A DNA stretch of 64,000 nt from Saccharothrix coeruleofusca. GTDB taxonomy: Bacteria; Actinomycetota; Actinomycetes; Mycobacteriales; Pseudonocardiaceae. The stretch is taken from the NCBI RefSeq assembly GCF_014648515.1, contig NZ_BMRG01000014.1:57516-121515 (forward strand), given 5' to 3'. Shown here piece after piece: positions 8,676 through 16,677 of the stretch. Positions within the stretch are counted from its first letter, which is position 1. Every line of letters begins with the position of its first letter. The position numbers were made by a program, and so were the translations under genes. A model generated the notes under the pieces. That model worked only from the letters and a program-made list of their open reading frames with translations. It was not told the DNA's origin and searched no databases.

Positions 8676-9069
8676 CGGCTGGGGCCACCAGCGATTCCCC
8701 GGCGGCGACAGTGCGCACGCCCTTGACCAGTTCCGCCGGTGGCGCGTCCTTGAGCAGGAACCCGCTGGCGCCGGCTTTGAGCGCCTCGTAGACGTATTCG
8801 TCGACGTTGAAAGTGGTGACCACCAACACTTTCGCCGGGTTGTCCACGCCGGGCCCGGCCAGCAGGCGAGTGGCCTCGATACCGTCGAGGATGGGCATGC
8901 GGATGTCCATCACCACGACGTCCGGGCGCAACCGCAGCGTCTCCTCGACAGCCTGCCTGCCGTCCGCGGCCTCGCCGACGACCTCCATGTCCGGTTGCGC
9001 CGAGAAGATCGTGGTGTACCCGGCGCGCACCAGTTCCTGGTCCTCGCACACCAGAACCCGGACAGTCAT
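8395..9069 (-). CDS. NarL/LuxR-type response regulator
   Basis: DNA-binding half of a two-component system, 224 residues. Receiver domain with acidic pocket (CEDQ near residue 10), phospho-acceptor Asp55 in VVVMDIRMP and Lys in GFLLKDAPP; C-terminal LuxR HTH LARRELEVLEQLAAGLSNAE followed by ATETVKTYVSRILTKL. ATG 9069 follows GGAGG and starts just after the stop of the upstream histidine kinase, so the two form an operon. With the CPBP protease it forms a three-gene unit. Confidence 0.93.
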   Translation of the reverse strand: MTVRVLVCEDQELVRAGYTTIFSAQPDMEVVGEAADGRQAVEETLRLRPDVVVMDIRMPILDGIEATRLLAGPGVDNPAKVLVVTTFNVDEYVYEALKAGASGFLLKDAPPAELVKGVRTVAAGESLVAPAVTRTLIGHFAERLRPTDTARPGRDHVRQTLARRELEVLEQLAAGLSNAEIAEELCIATETVKTYVSRILTKLDLRDRVQAVVLAYRVGLVVAE

Positions 9070-9071
9070 GC

Positions 9072-10214
9072 CTACCTCCGTGACGGGATGAGAACGTGCA
9101 CCCGGAACCCGCCTTCGGGCCGGGCCTCGGCCACCAGTTCACCACCGAGCATCCGCACCCGCTCCCGCAGCCCACTCAGGCCGCGCCCACCCGACCCGAG
9201 CGCAGGCGCGCCCGCGGCGGTCCCATCCGTCGTCACCTCGATCTCGATCCGGTCGTCGTGATCGTCGATCTCGACCAGGGTCCTGTGTCCCGTCGCGTAC
9301 TTCATCGCGTTGGTCAGCGCCTCCTGCACCACCCGGTACGCCGCCAGCTCGATGTCGACCGCGTGCTCACGCTGGTCGCCCCGCCTGTTCAGCTCGACCG
9401 GCTGACCGGACAACCGAGCCTGCTCGACGAGGTCACTGACCCGGCCCAGGGCAGGCGACCGGTCGACCGTCGCCGAGTCACCCGTCGCCTCGAGCACGCC
9501 GAGCAGGTGACGCAGTTCCGTCAACGCCCGACGGCCCGTGTCGCTGATCGCGTTGAGCCCCTTCCCCACGTGTTCGGGCGGCCCGTCGAGCAGGAACTGC
9601 GCCGCGTCCGCCTGGACGACCATCGCGGTCACGTGGTGGGTCACCACGTCGTGCAGGTCCCGTGCGATACGGGCCCGCTCTCCGGCGGTCGCCACCTCGA
9701 CACTCAGCCGACGGTTCTCCGCCTCCTCGGCTCGCCACCGGCGCACCGCGGTCCCTGCCATCCACATCACCACCAGCGTCAGGTAGAACACAACGAGGAC
9801 TTGGAGCTGACTGGGCGAACCCAGCAGGTGCAACGTGACCGCCAGCCCGGTGTAGCCCGCGGTCGCTGTCGCCGCTGTGACCCGGCGGTACCGGACCTGG
9901 TGCGCCCCGACCGCGAAGAGCGCCAGGTAGAACCCGATGCCGGCGATGGTGTCCGGGTATCCGAACGACTGGTGCAGCGCGAAGGCGATACCGATGACCG
10001 CCAGACAGCCGGCAGGCCAGCGCCGTCTGACCGCCAGCGGCGCGGCCTGCGCGATGACCAGCACAAGCGCGAGCGCGTCAACCGGGCGTTTCGGCAGGTC
10101 GCCGAGCTGAGGGCCGATGGTCGACACGGTCGGCACGAACGCCAGGGCCACGAGGGTCAGTGCGAACGCACTATCCCTAGTGGACGGGGATAGTCTCTGC
10201 CACCACAGGAGCAC
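9072..10214 (-). CDS. Sensor histidine kinase (HisKA_3/DesK type)
   Basis: Membrane sensor of about 380 residues. Several N-terminal transmembrane helices (e.g. FALTLVALAFVPTVSTIG; LVLVIAQAAPLAVR) are followed by the dimerisation/phospho-acceptor box ERARIARDLHDVVTHHVTAM (His in DLHD) and an HATPase_c domain (VQEALTNAMKYATG; GRGLSGLRERV). It phosphorylates the response regulator encoded downstream. The start is uncertain: GTG 10214 fits the space after the protease stop at 10231, whereas an in-frame extension to 10307 would overlap that gene. Confidence 0.88.
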   Translation of the reverse strand: MLLWWQRLSPSTRDSAFALTLVALAFVPTVSTIGPQLGDLPKRPVDALALVLVIAQAAPLAVRRRWPAGCLAVIGIAFALHQSFGYPDTIAGIGFYLALFAVGAHQVRYRRVTAATATAGYTGLAVTLHLLGSPSQLQVLVVFYLTLVVMWMAGTAVRRWRAEEAENRRLSVEVATAGERARIARDLHDVVTHHVTAMVVQADAAQFLLDGPPEHVGKGLNAISDTGRRALTELRHLLGVLEATGDSATVDRSPALGRVSDLVEQARLSGQPVELNRRGDQREHAVDIELAAYRVVQEALTNAMKYATGHRTLVEIDDHDDRIEIEVTTDGTAAGAPALGSGGRGLSGLRERVRMLGGELVAEARPEGGFRVHVLIPSRR

Positions 10215-10230
10215 CGCGCGAGCGTACTGG

Positions 10231-11079
10231 TCAGGCCGCGGCTTCGACACGGCGCTGGATCTGGCCGGTGCGGGCAGCGCGGCGCAACAGGGCAACGGTG
10301 GGCACAACGCAGACCAGCAGCGCGATCAGGCTCGCCTCGGGTCCGAAGATGCCACCGGTCAGCACGGCCGGACCGGACAGCGTGGTCTGCAGCAGCCCGT
10401 GCGACGCCTCGGCCGAGCCGGAGATCGCGACGCCGAAGATGCCGGCCTGGGTGAAGTTCCAGGCGAAGTGCACGCCGATCGACAGCCACAGCGAACGGGT
10501 CGCGACATAGGCGGCGGTCGTCAGCACCCCGCCCGTCAGGGCGATCGACAGCACGCCCCAGAGCGTCGCGTTGGCGTTGATCGAGTGCGTCAGACCGAAG
10601 ATCAGCGACGACAGGATCAGCGCGGCCATCGTCCCGGTGCGCTCCTCCATGATCCGGAACAGCACACCGCGGAACAGCACCTCTTCGGTGACCGCGACGC
10701 TCGCCACCAGCCCGGCAGTGCTCAGGCAGCCCCAGATCGAACCCCACGACATGTCCTGCCAGCCGCCGAACACCCCGATCAGCAGGATCAGCAGGACAAA
10801 CAGCCCGGACCCGAGCAACGCCCCACTGCGCAGTTGGGACCACATCCGCACCTTGGCGAGTTCGGGGATATCCGCCCGCTGCTCCACGACCTGCGACAGC
10901 TTGCGATAACCGGCCGCAACAGCGATCGCGGAGCCGATCCCCAACGGCAGGGCGAGCAGCGCAACGGGCGACACCAGCTGCATGATGACCGCGTTCGCCA
11001 GCATCACGATGGTGAACGTGACCAGCAGCACGGGGAACCGATACCTGCGCAGCTGCCCCACTTCCCTCGACTGAACCAT
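10231..11079 (-). CDS. CPBP/CAAX family intramembrane metalloprotease
   Basis: Polytopic membrane protein of about 282 residues with the three Abi/CPBP motifs: TEEVLFRGVLFR (EExxxR), IFGLTHS (FxxxH) and GVHFAWNF (HxxxN). Such proteases process membrane peptides or confer bacteriocin self-immunity. ATG 11079 is preceded by a purine-rich GAGGACGAGGGAA stretch. It is the first gene of an operon with the histidine kinase and response regulator; co-transcription suggests the kinase senses the substrate of the protease or that the protease is part of the signal path. An upstream repeat pair is described separately. Confidence 0.85.
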   Translation of the reverse strand: MVQSREVGQLRRYRFPVLLVTFTIVMLANAVIMQLVSPVALLALPLGIGSAIAVAAGYRKLSQVVEQRADIPELAKVRMWSQLRSGALLGSGLFVLLILLIGVFGGWQDMSWGSIWGCLSTAGLVASVAVTEEVLFRGVLFRIMEERTGTMAALILSSLIFGLTHSINANATLWGVLSIALTGGVLTTAAYVATRSLWLSIGVHFAWNFTQAGIFGVAISGSAEASHGLLQTTLSGPAVLTGGIFGPEASLIALLVCVVPTVALLRRAARTGQIQRRVEAAA

Positions 11080-11155
11080 TTCCCTCGTCCTCTCTGCGGT
11101 GATCTCCTTGTGCGACGCAGAGATTAAGAGGGCAGGCCAGCCATGGAATCCCGCT

Positions 11156-11207
11156 GGGGACAACAACTCGTGTAGCTCTCAGGGGGGACAACGGGTATTA
11201 CCCCCTG
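11156..11207. promoter_or_regulatory. Direct repeats and inverted repeat upstream of the protease-kinase operon
   Basis: GGGGACAAC occurs twice (11156-11164 and 11184-11192), start to start 28 bases apart. CAGGGGG (11180-11186) and CCCCCTG (11201-11207) form 7-bp inverted arms around the second copy. The location, 77-128 bases before the protease ATG, fits the promoter/operator of the operon, possibly bound by its own response regulator. The rest of the gap 11080-11367 shows nothing else recognisable. Confidence 0.35.
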
Positions 11208-11367
11208 GATGCCACGGCAACCAGCCCGACAGCCGTCCGGACGCCAACGTCCGCTCATGCCGCCGACCGATCGCACCCTCCAGGCGGAGAAGTGATCAAG
11301 TGGCGCGGCCACCGACCGCTTCCGAGCCGACCAAGTCGTACGGAAACACCGGGCCACGTGTTCACAC

Positions 11368-11640
11368 TTGCTCATCTCTGCGCGGAAGGTACTCGCCTCG
11401 GCGAACCTGCCGACGATCCTCCACACGTTGTTCTGGCGGAGGTTCAACGCGACCGGGTCGCTGTTCTTCATCTACGGCGGGCTCGTGCCTGCTGCCGATC
11501 GTGTCCTTGCCAGTGTTCCCAGCGGCCCGGACCCGATCATCGATGGCATCGGTTTCCACCTGTTCCCGCTGAGCGATCCGGGTCTCGTGTCGATCCCGCT
11601 GTCGTTCCTGCCGGGCTACCCCGGCGACGCGGTGCTCGGC
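11368..11640 (+). pseudogene. Cation/acetate symporter (ActP-like) C-terminal remnant
   Basis: An isolated ~90-codon fragment matches the late part of actinobacterial sodium:solute (acetate) symporters: SARKVLASANLPTILHTLFW, RRFNATGSLFFIYGGL and FHLFPLSDPGLVSIPLSFLP. No sequence for the preceding ten transmembrane helices is present, and the region right after FIYGGLV no longer looks like a membrane helix. The downstream frame degenerates into Arg-rich sequence. It is a relic of deletion rather than a functional gene. The call rests on remembered family similarity. Confidence 0.6.
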
Positions 11641-11725
11641 CGCGATCGCGCCGTCACCGACCGCGCCGTCACCGAGAGATCCGACGAGCCGGAGGGCCGC
11701 TCGATGACGGGCATCGGCGTGGGCG

Positions 11726-12601
11726 TTAGCTGGCGCTCGTGCGCCGGGGCAGGCGCACCAGCCCGCCGACGGCGACCAGGAACACCAGCGGTGCGCCGAA
11801 GAAGATCAGCGCGGAGACCGTGTCGTTGATCGGTCCCTGGTGCACGGCGTCCACCAGCCGCGCGAGCAACGCGGTCGCGACCGGCGCCGAGAGCACCAGC
11901 GCGGCCCGCCGCCCGGCGGCGGACCTGATGCCGGCGGCCAGCGCCGCACCGGCGAACAGGACGACCAGCGCCGCGTACTCGGCGATCACCTCCCGGTGGC
12001 CGAACACCCCCAGCCCCACGGTGACCAGAACCGTCACGGCCATGGTGACGATCGCGGACCTGCCCCTGACCCCGCGCCCGTCCGACACCGACAGCGCGAA
12101 GGCCGTGACCGCGCTGAGCAGCACCCAGCCCGCTTTGTCGGTGAACCACTGCCAGCCCGCGAACGGCAGCTGCATGACCACGATCAGCCCGGCGGTGGCC
12201 ACCCAGGCGCCGACCGCGGCCGCGCTGCGTTTGCCCGCCACGGCAAGGATCGCGACCGCGAGCCAGACCAACCACACCGGCGCGTCGGGCAGCTGCTGGA
12301 ACGGCGGCACCGAGCCCGCCCGGATCCACCAGGCCAGCTCGTGCAGGCTCGTGGTCGCACCCGCCAGGACCGCGATCGGCCCCAGCAGGCCGACGATCGC
12401 CAGCACGTCGGCCGCGAGCAGACGCCGTACGTGCAACCGGAACGCACCCCACAGCAGGTCGGCGGTGTCCCGCCAGCCAGGGGTCGTCCGCTCGCCCGCG
12501 TCGGCGATCAGCACGCCGAGCATCTCCTCGCCGTGCTGTTCGCGGTGCTCGCGCGGGTAGAAGCCCAGCAACCACCGGTACCGCTTCTCCAGTTCGCTCA
12601 C
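11726..12601 (-). CDS. Polytopic membrane protein co-encoded with PadR
   Basis: About 291 residues. The N-terminus (VSELEKRYRWLLGFYPREHR, then a HGEEMLGVL helix) matches small proteins found downstream of PadR-type regulators in actinobacteria; it is followed by about seven hydrophobic helices. GTG 12601 overlaps the PadR stop (GTGA), giving tight translational coupling. In this family the membrane protein is probably the effector or the target of the PadR switch, for example a response to membrane-active compounds; the specific function is unknown. Confidence 0.75.
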   Translation of the reverse strand: MSELEKRYRWLLGFYPREHREQHGEEMLGVLIADAGERTTPGWRDTADLLWGAFRLHVRRLLAADVLAIVGLLGPIAVLAGATTSLHELAWWIRAGSVPPFQQLPDAPVWLVWLAVAILAVAGKRSAAAVGAWVATAGLIVVMQLPFAGWQWFTDKAGWVLLSAVTAFALSVSDGRGVRGRSAIVTMAVTVLVTVGLGVFGHREVIAEYAALVVLFAGAALAAGIRSAAGRRAALVLSAPVATALLARLVDAVHQGPINDTVSALIFFGAPLVFLVAVGGLVRLPRRTSAS

Positions 12602-12933
12602 GCCGTCCCTCCGATGAGCCGTGCGCGCAGACGTGTTTCCGCGACACGGGTGGTGGCCCGCACCCGCTCGATCTCCTCCGCCAGCCTGGCCGCCCCCCGG
12701 TCGGTCAGGCGGTAGTACCGCCGCAGCCTGCCCTCGACCACCTCTTCCCGGTCGATGGCCACCCACTTGTCCGAGGTCAGCCGGTCGAGCGCGGTGTAGA
12801 GGGTGCCCGCCCGCAGCCGCACCCGCCCCCCGGAGATCCGCTCGACATCGCGCAGGATCCCGTAGCCATGCCGGGGCTCCTCGGCAAGCGCGGTGAGTAT
12901 CAGGAACGTGGGTTCCCGCAAAGCAGCAGTCAC
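12598..12933 (-). CDS. PadR family transcriptional regulator
   Basis: Winged-helix repressor of 111 residues: EPTFLILTALAEEPRHGYGI, then LRAGTLYTALDRLTSDKW and the wing (EGRLRRYYRLTDRGAARLAEE), plus a C-terminal helix for dimerisation. GTG start at 12933. A perfect 12-bp palindrome lies 5 bases upstream of the start and is very likely its own operator. It forms an operon with the downstream membrane protein. Confidence 0.92.
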   Translation of the reverse strand: MTAALREPTFLILTALAEEPRHGYGILRDVERISGGRVRLRAGTLYTALDRLTSDKWVAIDREEVVEGRLRRYYRLTDRGAARLAEEIERVRATTRVAETRLRARLIGGTA

Positions 12934-12937
12934 ACTA

Positions 12938-12952
12938 ACGGTATATACCGGT
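12938..12952. promoter_or_regulatory. PadR operator palindrome
   Basis: CGGTATATACCG (12939-12950) is a perfect 12-bp palindrome with a TATATA centre, flanked by A and GT. It lies just before the PadR start codon, where binding would block transcription start. AT-centred palindromes of this kind are typical of PadR-s1 autoregulation. The remaining stretch up to 13211 shows no gene. Confidence 0.65.
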
Positions 12953-13211
12953 CATCGACCTATGCGCAAGCCGCCCCTCCGCGAGTCGCGCCGCGCCACC
13001 GCCACCGCCACCGAGCCAGGCACCGACGCCAGCGGTCAACTACACCAGGAAAAGCGTCACCAGCAGTGGTCAACCGTCATGAAAGCTGCAGAAATGAGCC
13101 AGCAGAACGATCACCCCAAAGCGGAAAGGACAATATTGACGCGATCGCAGGCAGTTTCAGACGAGTCGCCCATGCTCAAAGGGACTGCAAATCGCTCCTC
13201 CGGGGACTGCA

Positions 13212-14284
13212 GAACGAGCGGCTCTGTCCCGCAGTCGGCTGTGGCGTCGAGCAACCGGTCATGATCGCGATCTTGCGATGGATGTCGACTCCCTTGTGAG
13301 AACGGTGTTCTCCGGATTGTCGGCGCTGGTCCGCCCGGTTCGGAACTGCGCGCGGCAGACCTTCCGGGAACAGACCCCCGGACTGCCACCAGCGCCACAC
13401 GGTGCGGCTCGTCCAACGGATATCCCACGTGGCACGGGAGTTATGCGGTCGGGCGGCCGCGCGCCTGGCTGGCTCGTTGGCCGTGCTGGTGTCCCGCAGC
13501 ACCACGTTGCGCCGTCTACGGCGCCTGCCACTGCCCGAGCAGTCGGTTCCGCGGGTGATCGGCGTGGACGACTTCGCCCTGCGCCGCCACCACCGCTACG
13601 CCACGGTTGTCATCGAGCCGAGACCGGTTGACGCGCCCTGCCCGACGCGGTGCAGGTCAGTGATCGATGGCACCTGTGGCGCAACCTCCGCGACAAGGTC
13701 CTGCTCGAAGTCCGCGCGCACACCGGATGCTGCGCCACGGTCAACCCACCCCACCCAGGCGGAGTTCACGAATAGACCATCCGCGAACGCTGAATCAAGA
13801 TCCACGATCTGCTCGGCCAGGGCGTCGGTTCACTGGACTGCTCGCGTCGCCTGGGCATAGTCCTGAACACCGGCACGCACTACGCCCGCATGCCCGAACC
13901 CCACACCTCGCGCATCGCCCCCCACCTACCGCCCGACGCTGGTCGAACCCCTACCGCGACCACCAGCCGTGCCCGCCGCGCCGCCGACCCCGCGGTCCCC
14001 GTCACCCTGCCGGCTCGCCGAGATCCGGGAGCCGGGTTACACCGGCAGGGCCACCCTGCTGGTCCGCTATCCCGAACCAGGGCAGCGCCGAAGGCCAGCG
14101 CCCCGTCACCACCTCACATCACGCCAGCCGACTCCTGCTCACCAAACCCGACAACCCGCGCACGAAGGACACGGCCCTGCCGGAGAAGATCGTCGCGGCC
14201 TGCCCGGAGATGACCGCACTCGCCAGTCTGGTGCACGGCTTCGCCGCCCTGCTCACACCGACCGCTGGCCAGAGCCGCTCGTTT
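13212..14284. mobile_element. ISL3-family insertion sequence remnant with terminal inverted repeats
   Basis: A degenerate transposase is bracketed by imperfect inverted repeats. Left repeat 13212-13237 reads GAACGAGCGGCTCTGTCCC and onward; the reverse complement of 14259-14284 reads AAACGAGCGGCTCTGGCCA and onward; 22 of 26 positions match. Length, about 1.07 kb, is shorter than an intact ISL3 element (about 1.3-1.5 kb), consistent with internal deletions. No target duplication could be identified by eye. Confidence 0.65.
13276..14275 (+). pseudogene. ISL3-type transposase, multiply frameshifted
   Basis: Fragments of a DDE transposase appear in order but in different frames: CARQTFREQTPGL (N-terminal zinc-finger region), VARELCGRAAARLAGSLAVL, then PRVIGVDDFALRRHHRYATV containing the first catalytic Asp, then DRWHLWRNLRDKV, then IHDLLGQGVGSLDCSRRLGI, YRPTLVEPYRDH, GYTGRATLLVRY and finally EKIVAACPEMTALASLVHGF. 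The joins need frame changes near 13395, 13636 and in several later places, and internal codons are missing. It cannot be functional. Confidence 0.8.
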
Positions 14285-14329
14285 GACACACCCGCCCGTA
14301 GCAGGCCCCGCTCGTCACGGCGCACAAAC

Positions 14330-14356
14330 GGCACTCGGCACTCGGCACTCGGCACT
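14330..14356. repeat. Heptamer tandem repeat (GGCACTC)
   Basis: Three full copies plus six bases of a fourth copy of GGCACTC run head to tail just outside the right end of the ISL3 remnant. No reading frame or site function is evident. Confidence 0.8.
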
Positions 14357-14463
14357 GGCCGGACGGGTCGTCTCCGCACCGGCCGGCCACCACCCGCAAC
14401 GCGCTCGCAACGCTCACGTCACCCCTGGCTGCACCGGTTTCAGCCGCTGATCGGCGGCGTGCG

Positions 14464-14510
14464 AGGTGGAGTCCGTTGATCCGCGCAAGTCGGATCAACG
14501 AACTCCACCT
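14464..14510. terminator. Long perfect-looking hairpin downstream of the epimerase gene
   Basis: Arms of 20 bases (left AGGTGGAGTCCGTTGATCCG, 14464-14483; right 14491-14510) pair at 19 of 20 positions around a 7-base loop. It lies 40 bases beyond the stop of the minus-strand epimerase and is followed by a direct repeat CACCGGACCG at 14511-14520 and 14525-14534. There is no U-run, but stability makes a transcription terminator or mRNA-stabilising stem the simplest role. It also marks the border between the IS remnant and the GBL island. Confidence 0.6.
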
Positions 14511-14549
14511 CACCGGACCGCTCTCACCGGACCGGCTGTCCGAACAGGA

Positions 14550-15569
14550 CTACCCGATCGGCAGCAGGTCCCGGTACCAGTCGGCCGCCCGAGCGAACCT
14601 GCTGGAGAAGCCCGGACCGGGACACTGCCTGACCTTCCTCCAGATCCGGCTGCTGTCGTACCAGTGGTCCGACGCGAGCAGCTCGTGCTGGTGGTCGGTC
14701 AGCTCCGGCATCATCCCGCGAGAGATCTCCCGATGTTCGGCGACAGGCAACGACCGCGATGGGAGGTCGAGGCGCAGCGTGGAGCACACCGTTCGCACGA
14801 TCGACCGGAAGCTGGTCGATCGCGGATGGCTGACGTGGTAGGTCTCTCCTCCGCGCCACGGAATCCTCGTCAGTCCCGACAGCACTTCTCCGAGCATGTC
14901 GACGCAGACCACGGACACCCTGGCCGCACCGTCCTGGATCCAGGACGGCACCCTGTTCAGCAGCCTCAGCAACGTGGGGATGAACCACACATCACCGACT
15001 CCGTACACCAGGTGTGGCCGCAGCACGATCCCACCAAACCCGCGCACCGCCTGCTCCGCGAACAGCCGGCTGCGGGAGGCCGGTGAGACGGGCAGCGGAT
15101 TCACGCCTGTCTCGGTCAGTCCTCTGTGGACGCCGTGTCCGTAGACGGCCGTGGTGCTCATGTAGGCCACCCGCGAGACGCCGTGCCTGCGTGCATCGGC
15201 GAGCAGAGCCGTCGTGCCGTGCCGGTTCACCACATCGCACAGTTCAGGATCCCGGCCGACGTGAGAGGCGAGGTGCAACACCGTCGAAACACCCTCGCAC
15301 ACCCCTCGCAGCGAGGACGGATCGGTCAGGTCCCCGTGCACGTGCAGAACTTCGCCAGTCCGCAGGGATTCCGGTAGCGGTTGCCGGGACAGCACCCGGA
15401 TGTTGGTGCCGGGCTCCGAATCGGCCAGTGCGCGCAGGGCCGCGCCGCCGATGAAACCGGTGCCCCCGGTCACCAGGATCGTTTTCCCGATCGTCTTCCT
15501 ACCATGATCTTCCCCCCAGAAGTCATTCACCCCAGTGCGAAAACCCCAGTTGCCCCCAGGCGCCGACAT
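14550..15569 (-). CDS. NAD-dependent epimerase/dehydratase of the GBL locus
   Basis: Extended-SDR oxidoreductase of about 339 residues: NAD-binding TILVTGGTGFIGGAALRAL, the LHLASHVGR region, and a YGHGVHRG stretch after MSTTAV; the usual YxxxK is not obvious by eye. It starts at ATG 15569, sharing one base with the stop (TGA) of the AfsA gene, so both are one transcript. AfsA-type synthases are often paired with a reductase/epimerase that completes the butyrolactone or butenolide autoregulator (JadW2-like pairs), which is the inferred role. The unusual N-terminus (MSAPGGNWGFRTGVNDFWG) precedes the Rossmann fold by about 30 residues. Confidence 0.8.
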   Translation of the reverse strand: MSAPGGNWGFRTGVNDFWGEDHGRKTIGKTILVTGGTGFIGGAALRALADSEPGTNIRVLSRQPLPESLRTGEVLHVHGDLTDPSSLRGVCEGVSTVLHLASHVGRDPELCDVVNRHGTTALLADARRHGVSRVAYMSTTAVYGHGVHRGLTETGVNPLPVSPASRSRLFAEQAVRGFGGIVLRPHLVYGVGDVWFIPTLLRLLNRVPSWIQDGAARVSVVCVDMLGEVLSGLTRIPWRGGETYHVSHPRSTSFRSIVRTVCSTLRLDLPSRSLPVAEHREISRGMMPELTDHQHELLASDHWYDSSRIWRKVRQCPGPGFSSRFARAADWYRDLLPIG

Positions 15570-16531
15570 CAGTCGACGATCCTCATGTCCATGAGGCCGT
15601 GCGCGACGGTCTGACCGTCCTGTTCGATCTTCACTCCCACGCCGAGAGCACCGCTCGTCGTCGGCGCGCACCGGACCGGCGTCACGACGACCGGGCAGGT
15701 GAACTCGACGTACTTGTCGAACGTGAAGCGGCAGGCGACCGGGACGAGCCCCGGCCAGTTGATCAGCAGTGCGGCCGCCTGCCGGGCGGCCTCGTGCAGG
15801 ACCATCCCCGGCACGTGGTCGACCGGGTGGTCGAAGAGGACCGGGTGGTGCCGGTCGACCCGCAGCAACCAGCTGCCTGCCCTGTCGAGCGGCGACAGCA
15901 CGACATCGCGTGAGCGGTCCCGGCCGACTTGCACCTTGGCGACCGGAGGCGGTGGCTCCTCCGGCACCGCGCCCTGCTCGATCTTGCCCGCCCTCAACCG
16001 CTGGTAGGCGGCGGAGGTGACGCAGCTCCAGTTGACGGAGCCCGAGCCGATCTGGCGCCCGTCCCGGTGACACGTGATGTCCATGCTCATGCCTGCCACC
16101 CGGTTGCCGCGCCGCTTGATGTCGCGGCAGGTGACGGAGAGCAGGATGTCCGCGGGACGCGCGCCGAGCGCGAGCCCTGCGGTGGTGATCTGGTAGCTCG
16201 TCTCGTGGGACATGAACTTCCAGTCGAGCGGAACGCCGAACACCTGGTGCGCGATCACCAGTGCGGCTTGCCGGATCGTCTCGGCGAGCAGCATCGGGTC
16301 GTGCCGGTGCGGTGTGGGTAACCGGTAGAAGCTGTGGTCGCGGGGCCACTGGGCCCCGACGCTGAAGGTCGTGTCGTCGATGACTCTCAGATCGGTGAGG
16401 AACACCTCGGACACAGCGGCCCGGTGAACCAGGTGGCGGGGAACGGTCTGGTCGTAGAGGACTTGTCCGCGACTCGGCGGGTCAACAGGCAGCTCTTCCG
16501 CAACAGTGAGGGTGGTACGGCCGGTCAGCAC
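15569..16531 (-). CDS. AfsA-type gamma-butyrolactone autoregulator synthase
   Basis: About 320 residues with two A-factor (AfsA) hotdog repeats. Typical segments are VPRHLVHRAAVSEVFLTD, HSFYRLPTPHRHDPMLLAET, RQAALVIAHQVFGVPL in the first repeat and DHPVDHVPGMVLHEAARQAA in the second. The enzyme condenses a beta-keto acyl chain with dihydroxyacetone phosphate to begin GBL synthesis. Start is GTG 16531. It is divergent from the GBL receptor gene, with an ARE-like site between them, so it is probably repressed by that receptor until the signal accumulates. Confidence 0.92.
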   Translation of the reverse strand: MLTGRTTLTVAEELPVDPPSRGQVLYDQTVPRHLVHRAAVSEVFLTDLRVIDDTTFSVGAQWPRDHSFYRLPTPHRHDPMLLAETIRQAALVIAHQVFGVPLDWKFMSHETSYQITTAGLALGARPADILLSVTCRDIKRRGNRVAGMSMDITCHRDGRQIGSGSVNWSCVTSAAYQRLRAGKIEQGAVPEEPPPPVAKVQVGRDRSRDVVLSPLDRAGSWLLRVDRHHPVLFDHPVDHVPGMVLHEAARQAAALLINWPGLVPVACRFTFDKYVEFTCPVVVTPVRCAPTTSGALGVGVKIEQDGQTVAHGLMDMRIVD

Positions 16532-16588
16532 AATCTTCTACCTCCAAGTGGAACTTGCCCGGCGGGTGGTGGCATCCTGACGACAAGA

Positions 16589-16613
16589 ACATACTAACCG
16601 CCCGGTTTTTTTT
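16589..16613. promoter_or_regulatory. ARE-like operator between AfsA and GBL receptor genes
   Basis: ACATACTAACCGCCCGG followed by a run of T (16589-16613) strongly resembles autoregulatory elements bound by ArpA/FarA/ScbR-type receptors (a partly palindromic ACAWAC...CCGG...TTT pattern). It lies 58 bases from the AfsA start and 65 from the receptor start, placed to repress both. Confidence 0.72.
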
Positions 16614-16677
16614 CGAGGGTTTTTCCTGAAGTTATGCTTCAGGTTCGAAACCGTCCGTCCGATCGGAGGAACCACCG

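Noticed and set aside
14330-14356. CRISPR-like array
   Set aside because: A 7-base unit in direct tandem without spacers; simple repeat only.
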